A DNA stretch of 19,824 bases from NCBI GenBank assembly GCA_964443525.1, contig CAYUCY010000027.1, forward strand, positions 1 to 19,824, read 5' to 3'. How positions within the stretch are numbered: position 1 is the first letter of the stretch; every line of letters begins with the position of its first letter. This document shows positions 5,555 through 12,272 of this stretch, in pieces. The notes below the pieces were generated by a model. That model saw only the letters and a list, made by a program, of their open reading frames with translations. It was not told the DNA's origin and did no database searches. This stretch comes from CAYUCY01 sp964443525. Its GTDB lineage: Bacteria > Pseudomonadota > Alphaproteobacteria > Caedimonadales > Caedimonadaceae. The translations under genes were made by a program, and so were the position numbers.

Positions 5555-7892
5555 GATCCTCCGCGGCCGCAAGCATTTTCTTGAAGCCTTTATTCAGACG
5601 ATATGTCCCGTCTCTCTGCTCTGCTGCGAGGAAGGCATAAGTGGTCTCTCTAAGATCGCCGGTAGAGCAGACGCCTACAATGCATAATTCATCCTCATGA
5701 GAGTTATAGGCAACTAAGGGGCCGCCGCTGTCGCCGGGCGCTGAGGCTGTGCAAATAAGCAGCTGAGCTAATTTTTCTTGCGACCCTCCTACAAGCTTTA
5801 AGAGGTTTTTTTGTTCCTCAGGATGCTGCCGAGTCCACTCGATCTGATCCCAAGGATTGCGGAAAGAATTACTCGCTGTGGCTTCACCAAACTTACCATT
5901 ATACGACATTTCATTATGTAAAATTTCTTGGCAAAAAGCATGCTTGAATGCGGCGCATCTTAAAGAGAGAGGACGTCTTCCGTATCCCACGAGCAGACCG
6001 CAAGTAGGACGTTTTTCTAAGAGGCTCACACAAGGGATGGGATTGATACTAAAAATCGGTGTTTTCAAAACAAGAAGTGCCAAATCTGAAGCTCTATCTT
6101 TAGTATCAATTAAATATTTTGCATCCAAGACTATTTTTGAAACAGATATTTTTCTATTAAATTCAAGAAATTTATTAAGTCCATTTTCCCAATAATCTAT
6201 AACTTCTTTGCACAAGAAGGTTACTTCTCCGCTTAAAGGAATCATAACGGGGCCTGACATCTTCGAATTTTTAAACTCGTCCTCTTTAAGGAAGGGCTTG
6301 ATATCTTCGTATATCACATGAGCCGCCGTTAAGACGAGATTCGGGCTGATGAGGGTTCCTGATCCAGAACCGGTACGTCTTGCCAGGACTTCTCCTACAG
6401 CCTCATATTGATAATGATTCGGTCTTTTAAAACTCTTTGTGCTTTCTCCGAGATAGATCGTCCTATGAATGAGATCTGGATTTGAGTATCCGAGATTGAA
6501 AGATAGTAAAAATTCAACATAATCCTGTTTTTTAGCAATGGCGTGAGCAGTAGATGTTAGATTCTGCTCCGGTATTTCTGCGAGTCCTGTTAATACATGA
6601 GTAAGAGTTATATTACTAAACGTTTTAAAACCGCAATTTATGATAGGCTCGGCTGCATATGCAAAAGTGGTTCTTCTCTGGGCGGGGATTTTCATGAGAG
6701 TTGTAAAAATATGATCAATTTTTCTCTCTGAAAAATGAGGGTTTCTCATAATAATCGCAGCGGCTTTGGCGATAGATTCTCTTTCCCAAAGAGGAATAGT
6801 ATTGAGAGAAAAGAGAGTTTCAAATAAGTCTTGCCTTTTTAAAGGTTTGAGTAGGGCTGATAAAATATTTGCATGATCATTACGGAAGAGCTCAGGAATC
6901 TGTTTAAGATGGCATAGAATTCCAAACATCGAAGGGGTATCTGTTATTCCTGAAATCAGAGAATGCACCTGTTCTTTAATATGGAGGCGAGTTTCTATAG
7001 ACGTATCCTTAAAAAAGGCAAGGATACTGACAATTGAAAGCCAATCATTTTTACGGTTCAGAGATATAAGCAGGGAGCAGTCTTCGAGATTCCTGCCTGT
7101 TTTTCTTATCTCGCAGGCTTCCTTTGAAATGTTTACAAGGTCTGATGCCGGAAGTGTTTTAAAAAGAAGAAAGAAATCTCTTAAAAGCGCTTTGTATCCG
7201 TCCAGGCCATCGGTGTGATATTCTGCTTTGAGGTATTCAGATAATCCTTTCCAATCTTCCAGAATCAGGCTCATAGATTTTGAGGCGGGTTCGAGGAAAT
7301 CAAAAGCGGCGCTTTCTGTGAAGATATCTAGAACACCACAATAAAAGGGAGCATCCGGCGTGGGCCCAAAGTAGACTTCAGTAAGCGTGCGTATTGATTC
7401 TAACGAGTTATCAACACCATCCTCTTTATCAAATTGACAATATTCGCAAAAAATTCGAACGCTATGCGAATATGCTCTGAAATCCTCTGCGCTCCATTTA
7501 AACATATGTGGCTTTATTTGATTTAGATATGTAGGGATAAAAACTTCCTCTATGCTTTTCAAGAATTCATTAAGTACCGCAACGCACTCTTTATCTGCAT
7601 TTTTTGTCAGCGCTTCAATCTTTGCTTGTGAATCTTTATCTATAGACAGATCGTCGGAGTCATCATCTGAGTCGTCCTCTTCAAAAGAAAAAAAATGAGA
7701 ATCATTGCTAGATAAACTTGGGTCGCTTTCTCTTCCGGAAGAGAAAGATGATAACCTAGCTTTTTTTGCTGCGGGTTCAGCCGTAATCTCATCAAGAGGA
7801 CGTTTATTGCTCGCAAAAGCACAAGAGGTCAACCCCTTAAGAAATGATGCTAGAATCGTACAAATATATAAAAATTTAAATGTCTGTTTCAT
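5535..7892 (-). CDS. Exported trypsin-like serine protease with N-terminal nuclear localisation signal
   Basis: This 785-residue protein starts at ATG 7892, with GAAGGA 11 bases upstream. Residues 1-27 are a signal peptide (hydrophobic core, likely cleavage after AFA). Residues 30-46 read KRPLDEITAEPAAKKAR, an exact bipartite nuclear localisation pattern (KR, 11 residues, KKAR). Residues 48-83 are Ser-rich and then acidic (EEDDSDDDSDD). Residues about 84-285 are helical and unrecognised. Residues about 285-455 contain repeats with an Ile-Pro core at 332, 366, 402 and 440. The C-terminal part (about 490-770) is a chymotrypsin-fold protease: His525 in LTAAHV, Asp603 in SDLALL and Ser722 in GDSGGPL. 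All three catalytic residues are present, so it should be active. I infer a secreted, host-directed effector. An envelope protease is the alternative. Confidence 0.87.
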   Translation of the reverse strand: MKQTFKFLYICTILASFLKGLTSCAFASNKRPLDEITAEPAAKKARLSSFSSGRESDPSLSSNDSHFFSFEEDDSDDDSDDLSIDKDSQAKIEALTKNADKECVAVLNEFLKSIEEVFIPTYLNQIKPHMFKWSAEDFRAYSHSVRIFCEYCQFDKEDGVDNSLESIRTLTEVYFGPTPDAPFYCGVLDIFTESAAFDFLEPASKSMSLILEDWKGLSEYLKAEYHTDGLDGYKALLRDFFLLFKTLPASDLVNISKEACEIRKTGRNLEDCSLLISLNRKNDWLSIVSILAFFKDTSIETRLHIKEQVHSLISGITDTPSMFGILCHLKQIPELFRNDHANILSALLKPLKRQDLFETLFSLNTIPLWERESIAKAAAIIMRNPHFSERKIDHIFTTLMKIPAQRRTTFAYAAEPIINCGFKTFSNITLTHVLTGLAEIPEQNLTSTAHAIAKKQDYVEFLLSFNLGYSNPDLIHRTIYLGESTKSFKRPNHYQYEAVGEVLARRTGSGSGTLISPNLVLTAAHVIYEDIKPFLKEDEFKNSKMSGPVMIPLSGEVTFLCKEVIDYWENGLNKFLEFNRKISVSKIVLDAKYLIDTKDRASDLALLVLKTPIFSINPIPCVSLLEKRPTCGLLVGYGRRPLSLRCAAFKHAFCQEILHNEMSYNGKFGEATASNSFRNPWDQIEWTRQHPEEQKNLLKLVGGSQEKLAQLLICTASAPGDSGGPLVAYNSHEDELCIVGVCSTGDLRETTYAFLAAEQRDGTYRLNKGFKKMLAAAEDLIATRS

Positions 7893-7939
7893 CTTAATAT
7901 TAGTCCTTCAAGAGGTCGCTGCACGCAATACATTCGCTT

Positions 7940-7969
7940 GTTATATGGTCTCTAAAATAATTTTTTCAA
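7940..7969 (-). promoter_or_regulatory. Candidate promoter of the serine protease gene
   Basis: On the minus strand TTGAAA (7969-7964) is followed after 18 bases by TATAAC (7945-7940). This would place transcription start near 7933, about 40 bases before the ATG at 7892, with the ribosome binding site GAAGGA (7909-7904) in the leader. It is the best sigma-70-like match upstream of this gene. Assigned by eye. Confidence 0.45.
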
Positions 7970-8057
7970 GGGAGAAAGAGTTGTGTTTTTGACAAATATT
8001 TGAAAATAAAGTTTTTTTGGGAAAACCAAGAGATTAAGACAATTAATTATAGAGGGG

Positions 8058-8528
8058 TTAAGGACTTTTTATTTCAAAGAGACCCTCGACCTCAACAGCA
8101 ACCCCCAGCGGGAGAGAGGCGCATCCAATCGCTGCTCGAGCATGTTTTCCGGCCTCTCCAAAAGCGATCACCATCACTTCTGAGGCCCCGTTGATGACTT
8201 TCGGATGATCCGTATAGTCGGGCCCGGCATTGACAAATCCGCCTAAGCGAATGCATCTTTTAACCCGATCCAGATTTCCGACGGCAGCTTTAAGTTGGGC
8301 GAGGATATTAAGCGCGCACATTTGTGCGGCTATTTGCCCTTCTTCAAGGGAAAAGTCCTTTCCGAGTTTTCCGATGAATTGCAAGTCACCGTTCCAGACG
8401 GGAAGTTGACCCGAGATAAAGACAAAAAGTCCTGAGACTACAAAGGGTACGTAAGCGGCGGCCGGCGGTGAGGGGTTAGGCAAAACTAGGTTCTTTTCCG
8501 AAAGGCGTTCTTCAACTTTGCTTGTCAT
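8058..8528 (-). CDS. RidA (YjgF/YER057c/UK114) family protein
   Basis: This 156-residue protein has the single RidA fold and the normal length for the alphaproteobacterial subgroup. Family landmarks include VSGLFVFISGQLPVWNG, the segment LNILAQLKAAVG, GGFVNAGPDY, and near the C-terminus ARAAIGCASLPLGVAVEVE, which contains the conserved Arg expected to bind the substrate carboxylate. RidA proteins hydrolyse reactive enamine or imine intermediates made by PLP enzymes such as threonine dehydratase. A threonine dehydratase-like enzyme is encoded about 4 kb away, a plausible source of substrate. The start at 8528 is preceded by an AGGGG site. It is divergent from tsaC, with 73 bases between them. 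The subgroup's exact substrate is not established, so no symbol is given. Confidence 0.85.
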   Translation of the reverse strand: MTSKVEERLSEKNLVLPNPSPPAAAYVPFVVSGLFVFISGQLPVWNGDLQFIGKLGKDFSLEEGQIAAQMCALNILAQLKAAVGNLDRVKRCIRLGGFVNAGPDYTDHPKVINGASEVMVIAFGEAGKHARAAIGCASLPLGVAVEVEGLFEIKSP

Positions 8529-8566
8529 GGGCCCCTGCTTTCGAGTAAAAAGATTGAGTTATGTTT

Positions 8567-8572
8567 TATAAT
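8567..8572 (+). promoter_or_regulatory. Candidate -10 element for tsaC
   Basis: A perfect TATAAT lies 29 bases before the tsaC start in the divergent gap. No good -35 is seen at the usual distance. The same AT-rich stretch may also serve the divergent RidA-family gene. Confidence 0.35.
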
Positions 8573-8601
8573 TTAACAAGTTTTGAGAATCTTGAAAACA
8601 G

Positions 8602-9549
8602 ATGACGATCAGCCGAGATGTCAAGGAAGCAATCAGACTTCTTTCTTTAGGAGAAGTAGTCGCTTTGCCGACGGAAACTGTTTACGGGCTTGCTGCCGAC
8701 GGGACATCCGATGAGGCTGTCGCGAAAATCTACGCGCTAAAAAATCGTCCCTGCTTTAATCCTCTTATTCTGCACTGTCACGATCTTGATCAGGTGAAGA
8801 CATTGGCGCGAGTGCCTTACGAAGCAAAGCAGCTGGCCGAACAATTTTGGCCTGGGCCTTTGACGCTGATTTTAGAGAGGCGCCCTGAAAATCCCCTCTC
8901 TCTTTTGGCCACGGCTGGGCTTAATACCGTTGCCGTTCGCGTGCCTGCCCACCCGATCATGCAGGAGGTTCTGCAAGCGCTCGAATTCCCATTGGCAGCC
9001 CCTAGTGCAAATCCGTCAACACAGCTCAGTCCTACCACAGCCGAGCATGTGGACGCTGCTTTTAAGGATCGGCTCGGCCCGGCCCTGATTCTTCAGGGAG
9101 GTGCTTGTGAGATCGGCCTTGAATCCACCATTTTGGACTTAACAGAGTCCATCCCGATGATTCTGAGGCCGGGGGCGATTACGCGGGAAATGTTCGAGAT
9201 ATGTCTCGGGACGGCCGTGCTTGATTTCACCTCCGAGGTCTCCAAAAAACCGAAGGCCCCAGGGCAACTGCTCAAGCATTATGCACCTCGACTTCCTTTA
9301 CGATTAAATGTAACCGAACCTCAAAAAGGAGAAATCTTTTTAGGATTCGGTGAGATTGCTTTTGAAGGAAGGGGGCTTAATCTCTCACCTCGGGGGGATT
9401 TAGTCGAAGCCGCTGCTCACCTTTTTGCCTACCTGCATGCGTTAGATAACCCTAATCTCTTTCAAGGCATTGCCGTTGCACCTATACCGCGTCACGGCTT
9501 GGGCCTTGCCATCAACGATCGGCTGGAACGTGCCGCCGGTTCTCAATAG
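8602..9549 (+). CDS. tsaC: L-threonylcarbamoyladenylate synthase, TsaC/Sua5 type
   Basis: This enzyme makes threonylcarbamoyl-AMP from threonine, bicarbonate and ATP, the first step of the t6A37 modification of ANN-decoding tRNAs. The 315-residue protein has the YrdC domain (residues about 8-200): ALPTETVYGLAAD (21-33), the KNRPCFNPL basic motif (47-55), WPGPLTLIL and the AAPSANPS block. It also has a C-terminal Sua5 domain after the linker KAPGQLLKHYAP. The length therefore fits Sua5 rather than the short E. coli TsaC. ATG 8602 has no clear Shine-Dalgarno sequence, so initiation may be leaderless-like or weak; no better in-frame start is seen. It stands alone, divergent from the RidA-family gene. 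Confidence 0.93.
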   Translation: MTISRDVKEAIRLLSLGEVVALPTETVYGLAADGTSDEAVAKIYALKNRPCFNPLILHCHDLDQVKTLARVPYEAKQLAEQFWPGPLTLILERRPENPLSLLATAGLNTVAVRVPAHPIMQEVLQALEFPLAAPSANPSTQLSPTTAEHVDAAFKDRLGPALILQGGACEIGLESTILDLTESIPMILRPGAITREMFEICLGTAVLDFTSEVSKKPKAPGQLLKHYAPRLPLRLNVTEPQKGEIFLGFGEIAFEGRGLNLSPRGDLVEAAAHLFAYLHALDNPNLFQGIAVAPIPRHGLGLAINDRLERAAGSQ

Positions 9550-9600
9550 GATTTGGACTCCCCTCGTACATTTCTGACATACTGGTGTTTTTAGAGGCGC

Positions 9601-10224
9601 TTAGGGACAGTTAGCTTTCTTAATTTTGTTTTCGGCTTCCGTTACTAATCCCTGGCCTTCGTAGGTTTTTGGTGGAATTCTTGTCGTTCCGGGGACTTTT
9701 CTAATAATACTTACCCTTAACTTCATGGCAAAGTCGATGAGTTCTTCCGCCTCAAGAGCCATATTGCATGCACGCATATCACCATTTTGCTCGCATTTCT
9801 TCAAATTTTCATCGAATTTAAGAGCTCTGTCCGTTTGACCGATCTTCTGTAGATGGTCGTAAATTTCTGAATGAGCCTTAGCTATTCGTTGGGTATTTGA
9901 CATTCTTCTGATTTCCTCTGCTGATGCTTCGGAGGTGAGAGCCTCATTTACGAGGATCAGCAGTTTTAAGGATTTCAAAGCCTTAAGTCTTTGTCTTCCC
10001 CTTTCCAGTTCTTCAAAAAATTGAGGACTTAACTGTTTAAGAGAGTGAAGCGAGAGGTCGTTTGAAGATTCATGATCTAAGGCAAAACATTTTTCTGGTG
10101 AAAGTAAAGGCATGAAGGGATTCTTGTACACTGCCGAGGCATAGCCATCATTGCCCAGAGCAAGTGTTGAAAAGAGGAATGCCGACTTTACAACAAAATT
10201 ATGAAATCCTCTTTTTAAAACCAT
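9601..10224 (-). CDS. Exported protein of unknown function
   Basis: This 207-residue protein begins MVLKRGFHNFVVKSAFLFSTLALG, a signal peptide-like start with likely cleavage near residue 30 (YASA). The mature region is predominantly helical and charged, with segments such as FEELERGRQRLKALKSLKLL and AHSEIYDHLQKIG. It has two close cysteines (KKCEQNGDMRAC) that could form a disulfide in the periplasm, and a third cysteine next to the C-terminal Pro. I recognise no family. The ribosome binding site is poor (AGAGAGAG). It is convergent with tsaC, 51 bases apart. It is one of three consecutive minus-strand genes for exported unknown proteins, which suggests a lineage-specific envelope or host-interaction patch. 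This is inference. Confidence 0.72.
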   Translation of the reverse strand: MVLKRGFHNFVVKSAFLFSTLALGNDGYASAVYKNPFMPLLSPEKCFALDHESSNDLSLHSLKQLSPQFFEELERGRQRLKALKSLKLLILVNEALTSEASAEEIRRMSNTQRIAKAHSEIYDHLQKIGQTDRALKFDENLKKCEQNGDMRACNMALEAEELIDFAMKLRVSIIRKVPGTTRIPPKTYEGQGLVTEAENKIKKANCP

Positions 10225-10260
10225 TTTGAGAACTCTCTCTTATACATTTGCTACTTTTTT

Positions 10261-10288
10261 ATAATACCACTCATGTTAAAAAAGTTAA
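10261..10288 (-). promoter_or_regulatory. Candidate promoter of the 9601-10224 gene
   Basis: Minus-strand TTAACT (10288-10283) and TATTAT (10266-10261) are separated by 16 bases and lie about 40 bases before the start codon. The match is modest and made by eye. Confidence 0.3.
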
Positions 10289-10368
10289 GTGAATTGGCAG
10301 TGCTTAGGCAATGCTTTTTATTACGGTTTGACGATAATCGTAATTTTTTTCGAAAGAAGGGGTGGATC

Positions 10369-10458
10369 ATGGGGGACGTGCATATGATCTGCGAGCAGCA
10401 GCTGAAGAGTAGGTTTTCCGGGTTTGATGTTCAGAACTGTTCTCTCTGCTTGATGTAA
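10369..10458 (+). CDS. Doubtful 29-residue ORF
   Basis: ATG 10369 follows AAGAAGGGGTGGATC, which contains a usable ribosome binding site, and reads 29 codons to TAA 10456-10458 (MGDVHMICEQQ...NCSLCLM). The same frame is open from an ATG at 10273 that has no binding site. No family, membrane segment or promoter is seen, and the two cysteines near the end are not diagnostic. It is listed because this 435-base stretch otherwise lacks a gene. It may be chance. Confidence 0.18.
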   Translation: MGDVHMICEQQLKSRFSGFDVQNCSLCLM

Positions 10459-10609
10459 TTAGAATCATTTAAAGTTCACCAGCCGGGAAACGAATAAGAA
10501 ACATAGGGAATTGCAATTCTTTAATTTTTAAAAATTAATTTAAACAGAGGTTTCAGATAAAACTTTGTTGAAAAAATCGTATCTGTATGAAATCTTGGGG
10601 GCACTGCAT

Positions 10610-10641
10610 AAAAAAGAGCAAGGAAATCCTTGCTCTTTTTT
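10610..10641 (-). terminator. Strong rho-independent terminator (bidirectional)
   Basis: A 14-bp perfect stem (10610-10623 with 10628-10641) has loop AAAT. The core is GAGCAAGG/CCTTGCTC flanked by A and T runs, so it can work on both strands. It lies 18 bases after the stop of the minus-strand gene at 10660-11004 and most likely ends that transcript. Confidence 0.88.
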
Positions 10642-10659
10642 TGTACTTATTCGTAGTTT

Positions 10660-11004
10660 TTATTTTGTCTTTATATCTGAGAGGACTCCTTTTCCAACAC
10701 TAAGAACCTCTTTCCCAAGGCCAAGGGCTTCGGGTCCGTGTTGTAAAGCAAGTACTTTAGCATCCTCAAGAGCGCCTTTATGATCACCGGAAACAAGTTT
10801 TTGTCCAATACTTAAAACGCCAGGAGCTGCTTTCTTTGCGAGATTAAAGACGTTGCCAATGAGCTCTTTATTGCTAACAACATGGCTAACTGCTTTTTTA
10901 ACAGAGCTGAAAACGCTGCTAAAACTAAATTTTGCTTCTGCAGCAGAAACACTCAAGGTACCTACAGTTGCGGCTATAAGTGTGTATTTTACGAGACTTT
11001 TCAT
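10660..11004 (-). CDS. Small exported amphipathic protein of unknown function
   Basis: This 114-residue protein starts at ATG 11004 with a good ribosome binding site (AAGAAGGGAG). Residues 1-24 are a signal peptide ending AEA before KFSF. The roughly 90-residue mature part is Lys-, Gly-, Val- and Leu-rich and lacks cysteine. It has two similar amphipathic segments, PGVLSIGQKLVSGDHKG and KEVLSVGKGVLSDIK. Such short basic amphipathic exported proteins can act on membranes, but no family is recognised. It is followed by a strong terminator and preceded by an AT-rich inverted repeat, so it is probably its own transcription unit. A bacteriocin-like peptide, a periplasmic stress protein or a host-directed peptide are all possible. 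Confidence 0.78.
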   Translation of the reverse strand: MKSLVKYTLIAATVGTLSVSAAEAKFSFSSVFSSVKKAVSHVVSNKELIGNVFNLAKKAAPGVLSIGQKLVSGDHKGALEDAKVLALQHGPEALGLGKEVLSVGKGVLSDIKTK

Positions 11005-11055
11005 GGTTTGGACTCCCTTCTTTCAATCGTTGTCATGAGAAATTATGGCAACTTA

Positions 11056-11099
11056 ATTTTATTTTAAATATTAACTTCCTGATCAAGTTAAAATAAAAT
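11056..11099. repeat. AT-rich inverted repeat with an overlapping inner palindrome
   Basis: ATTTTATTTTAA (11056-11067) and TTAAAATAAAAT (11088-11099) are perfect 12-base inverted copies. A second, offset inverted repeat is TTAACTT (11071-11077) and AAGTTAA (11085-11091). It lies 52-95 bases upstream of the 10660-11004 gene, where a promoter or operator would be expected. Confidence 0.6.
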
Positions 11100-11146
11100 A
11101 TAAATGCTTCTCAAATAAATCAAGGATTATACATGATCTGCATTTG

Positions 11147-11168
11147 GGGAGCTCTTCTCAGAGCTCCC
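11147..11168 (-). terminator. GC-rich hairpin after the 11177-11455 gene
   Basis: A perfect 9-bp stem, GGGAGCTCT (11147-11155) with AGAGCTCCC (11160-11168), has loop TCTC and begins 8 bases after the stop codon of the minus-strand gene. No T-run follows on that strand, so it is not a classical rho-independent terminator. It may stabilise the 3' end or pause polymerase. Confidence 0.4.
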
Positions 11169-11176
11169 GATTTATT

Positions 11177-11455
11177 TTACTTGTCAGCTTTTCCCGTTGC
11201 ATGATGGTAATGTTCAGTTGCATGAAGAATTTCAACAGCTTTCTTCAACTCAAACACATGCTCACCGATCTCAAGCGCTTTATCGGCGTCACCGTTTTTC
11301 ATAACGTCATTAAGTTCTGTTATGAGGTCATCATGAACCGCCTTAAGGGCGTTGATAGCGCCGACGATATCAGCGTTTCTCTTGAGCTCTTCTTCTGCAA
11401 AAGCAGGTGCTGTAAGAGCAGCAACAGCAGTCAATGTTAGAAGTGTTTTTTTCAT
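11177..11455 (-). CDS. Small periplasmic helical protein of unknown function
   Basis: This 92-residue protein has a textbook signal peptide, MKKTLLTLTAVAALTAPAFA, cleaved before EEE. The mature part of about 72 residues forms two predicted helices (ADIVGAINALKAVHDDLITELNDVM and DKALEIGEHVFELKKAVEILHATEHYHH) around a short NGDAD turn. It ends His-rich (HATEHYHHATG), which could bind metal or haem. A strong AAGGAG lies before the ATG. The helical-hairpin layout resembles small periplasmic four-helix-type proteins, but I cannot name the family. It is upstream of, and on the same strand as, the 10660-11004 gene, separated by a GC hairpin and an AT-rich inverted repeat, so the two are probably separately controlled. 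Confidence 0.8.
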   Translation of the reverse strand: MKKTLLTLTAVAALTAPAFAEEELKRNADIVGAINALKAVHDDLITELNDVMKNGDADKALEIGEHVFELKKAVEILHATEHYHHATGKADK

Positions 11456-11473
11456 GGATTTCTCCTTCCCTGA

Positions 11474-11479
11474 ATTATA
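11474..11479 (-). promoter_or_regulatory. Candidate -10 element for the 11177-11455 gene
   Basis: A perfect TATAAT on the minus strand lies 18 bases before the start codon. There is no matching -35 at normal spacing, and the leader would be very short but would still include the AAGGAG site. Weak call. Confidence 0.3.
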
Positions 11480-11697
11480 GGTTTTTTATTACGTTTCCTG
11501 AGCATTCCTTAATGAAAATCCCAAGATACATATTTATTTTAATTAAATAATAATTTTTTCGCAAGGTCATTTCTTACTTTTTTGCAAAATCCCCCATTTT
11601 TCTAATTTCAAAAAATATTTTCAAGGGGTTTTCGAGAAGAGTTAAATCTGCTTTAATAAAAGCTTAAAAATGGATTAATTTTGACTCGGGATCAGGT

Positions 11698-12255
11698 ATG
11701 CATTCATCACAAAGCCCCCTCCTCTCAAGAAGAAAATTTTTTACCCTTGGGACCGCGGCCGGCTTATCGAGCCTTATTTTGCCTCGTTACGGGTTAGCTA
11801 CGGCAGCTGCTGAGAGAGCGGTGAAACTTTACAATATGCATACGGGGGAATGGTTTCATGGCCCTTACTGGATTGAGGGAGAATATCTTGATGAGGCCTT
11901 TGTGCAAATCAAGCATTTTATGCGGGATCGCAGAAACGATAAGGTTCACGATATTGCGCCTGAGCTTATCGATCTCTTGAATACATTGCAGAAAAAAGTG
12001 GGAGCCGCCAAACCCTTTGAGTTAGTCTGCGGGTTTCGATCTCCTGAGACGAATACAATGTTGAGGAAGAAAAAGAAGGGGATTGCACGGAACAGCCTTC
12101 ATATGACCGGTCATGCCGTTGACATTCGTCTTAAGGATTATAAGCTGAGGCAACTGAGGGATATCGCAAAGGCTCAGAAAAAAGGCGGGGTCGGATACTA
12201 TCCTAAGTCCGGGTTTATTCATGTGGATATCCGGGACCGCCCTACTTATTGGTAA
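11698..12255 (+). CDS. Tat-exported DUF882 / YcbK-like M15 peptidase
   Basis: This 185-residue protein begins with a twin-arginine signal, SRRKFFTLG (residues 10-18), then the hydrophobic AAGLSSLIL. Folded export by Tat to the periplasm is expected. The mature part is a DUF882/peptidase M15 domain related to YcbK and D-Ala-D-Ala peptidases. FELVCGFRSPETN is the family's fold segment, and SLHMTGHAVDIR supplies His and Asp zinc ligands. GFIHVDIR supplies the last His. It probably trims peptidoglycan peptides or cross-links. The ribosome binding site is weak. It ends shortly before a PLP-enzyme gene on the same strand, but function links it more to envelope genes such as uppP and fzlA. Confidence 0.9.
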   Translation: MHSSQSPLLSRRKFFTLGTAAGLSSLILPRYGLATAAAERAVKLYNMHTGEWFHGPYWIEGEYLDEAFVQIKHFMRDRRNDKVHDIAPELIDLLNTLQKKVGAAKPFELVCGFRSPETNTMLRKKKKGIARNSLHMTGHAVDIRLKDYKLRQLRDIAKAQKKGGVGYYPKSGFIHVDIRDRPTYW

Positions 12256-12272
12256 AAGAAGGGCGAAACAAA

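Noticed and set aside
7705..7992. 95-codon plus-strand open frame across the protease N-terminus and promoter
   Set aside because: It is antisense to the signal peptide, NLS and acidic tract. No ribosome binding site is seen, and the frame is explained by the low-stop complement of an acidic Ser-rich region.
8000..8194. 64-codon plus-strand open frame at the 3' end of the RidA-family gene
   Set aside because: Most of it is antisense to the conserved RidA-like C-terminus. The start has no ribosome binding site and the product is Pro/Arg/Gln-rich.
10273..10458. 61-codon plus-strand ORF from ATG 10273
   Set aside because: There is no ribosome binding site at this ATG, and the start overlaps the likely promoter of the minus-strand gene. 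Only the internal ATG 10369 is kept, at low confidence.
12249..12272. Upstream TTG start for the threonine dehydratase-like gene
   Set aside because: It would overlap the DUF882 stop and precede the AGAAGGG ribosome binding site; the TTG at 12273 has correct spacing.
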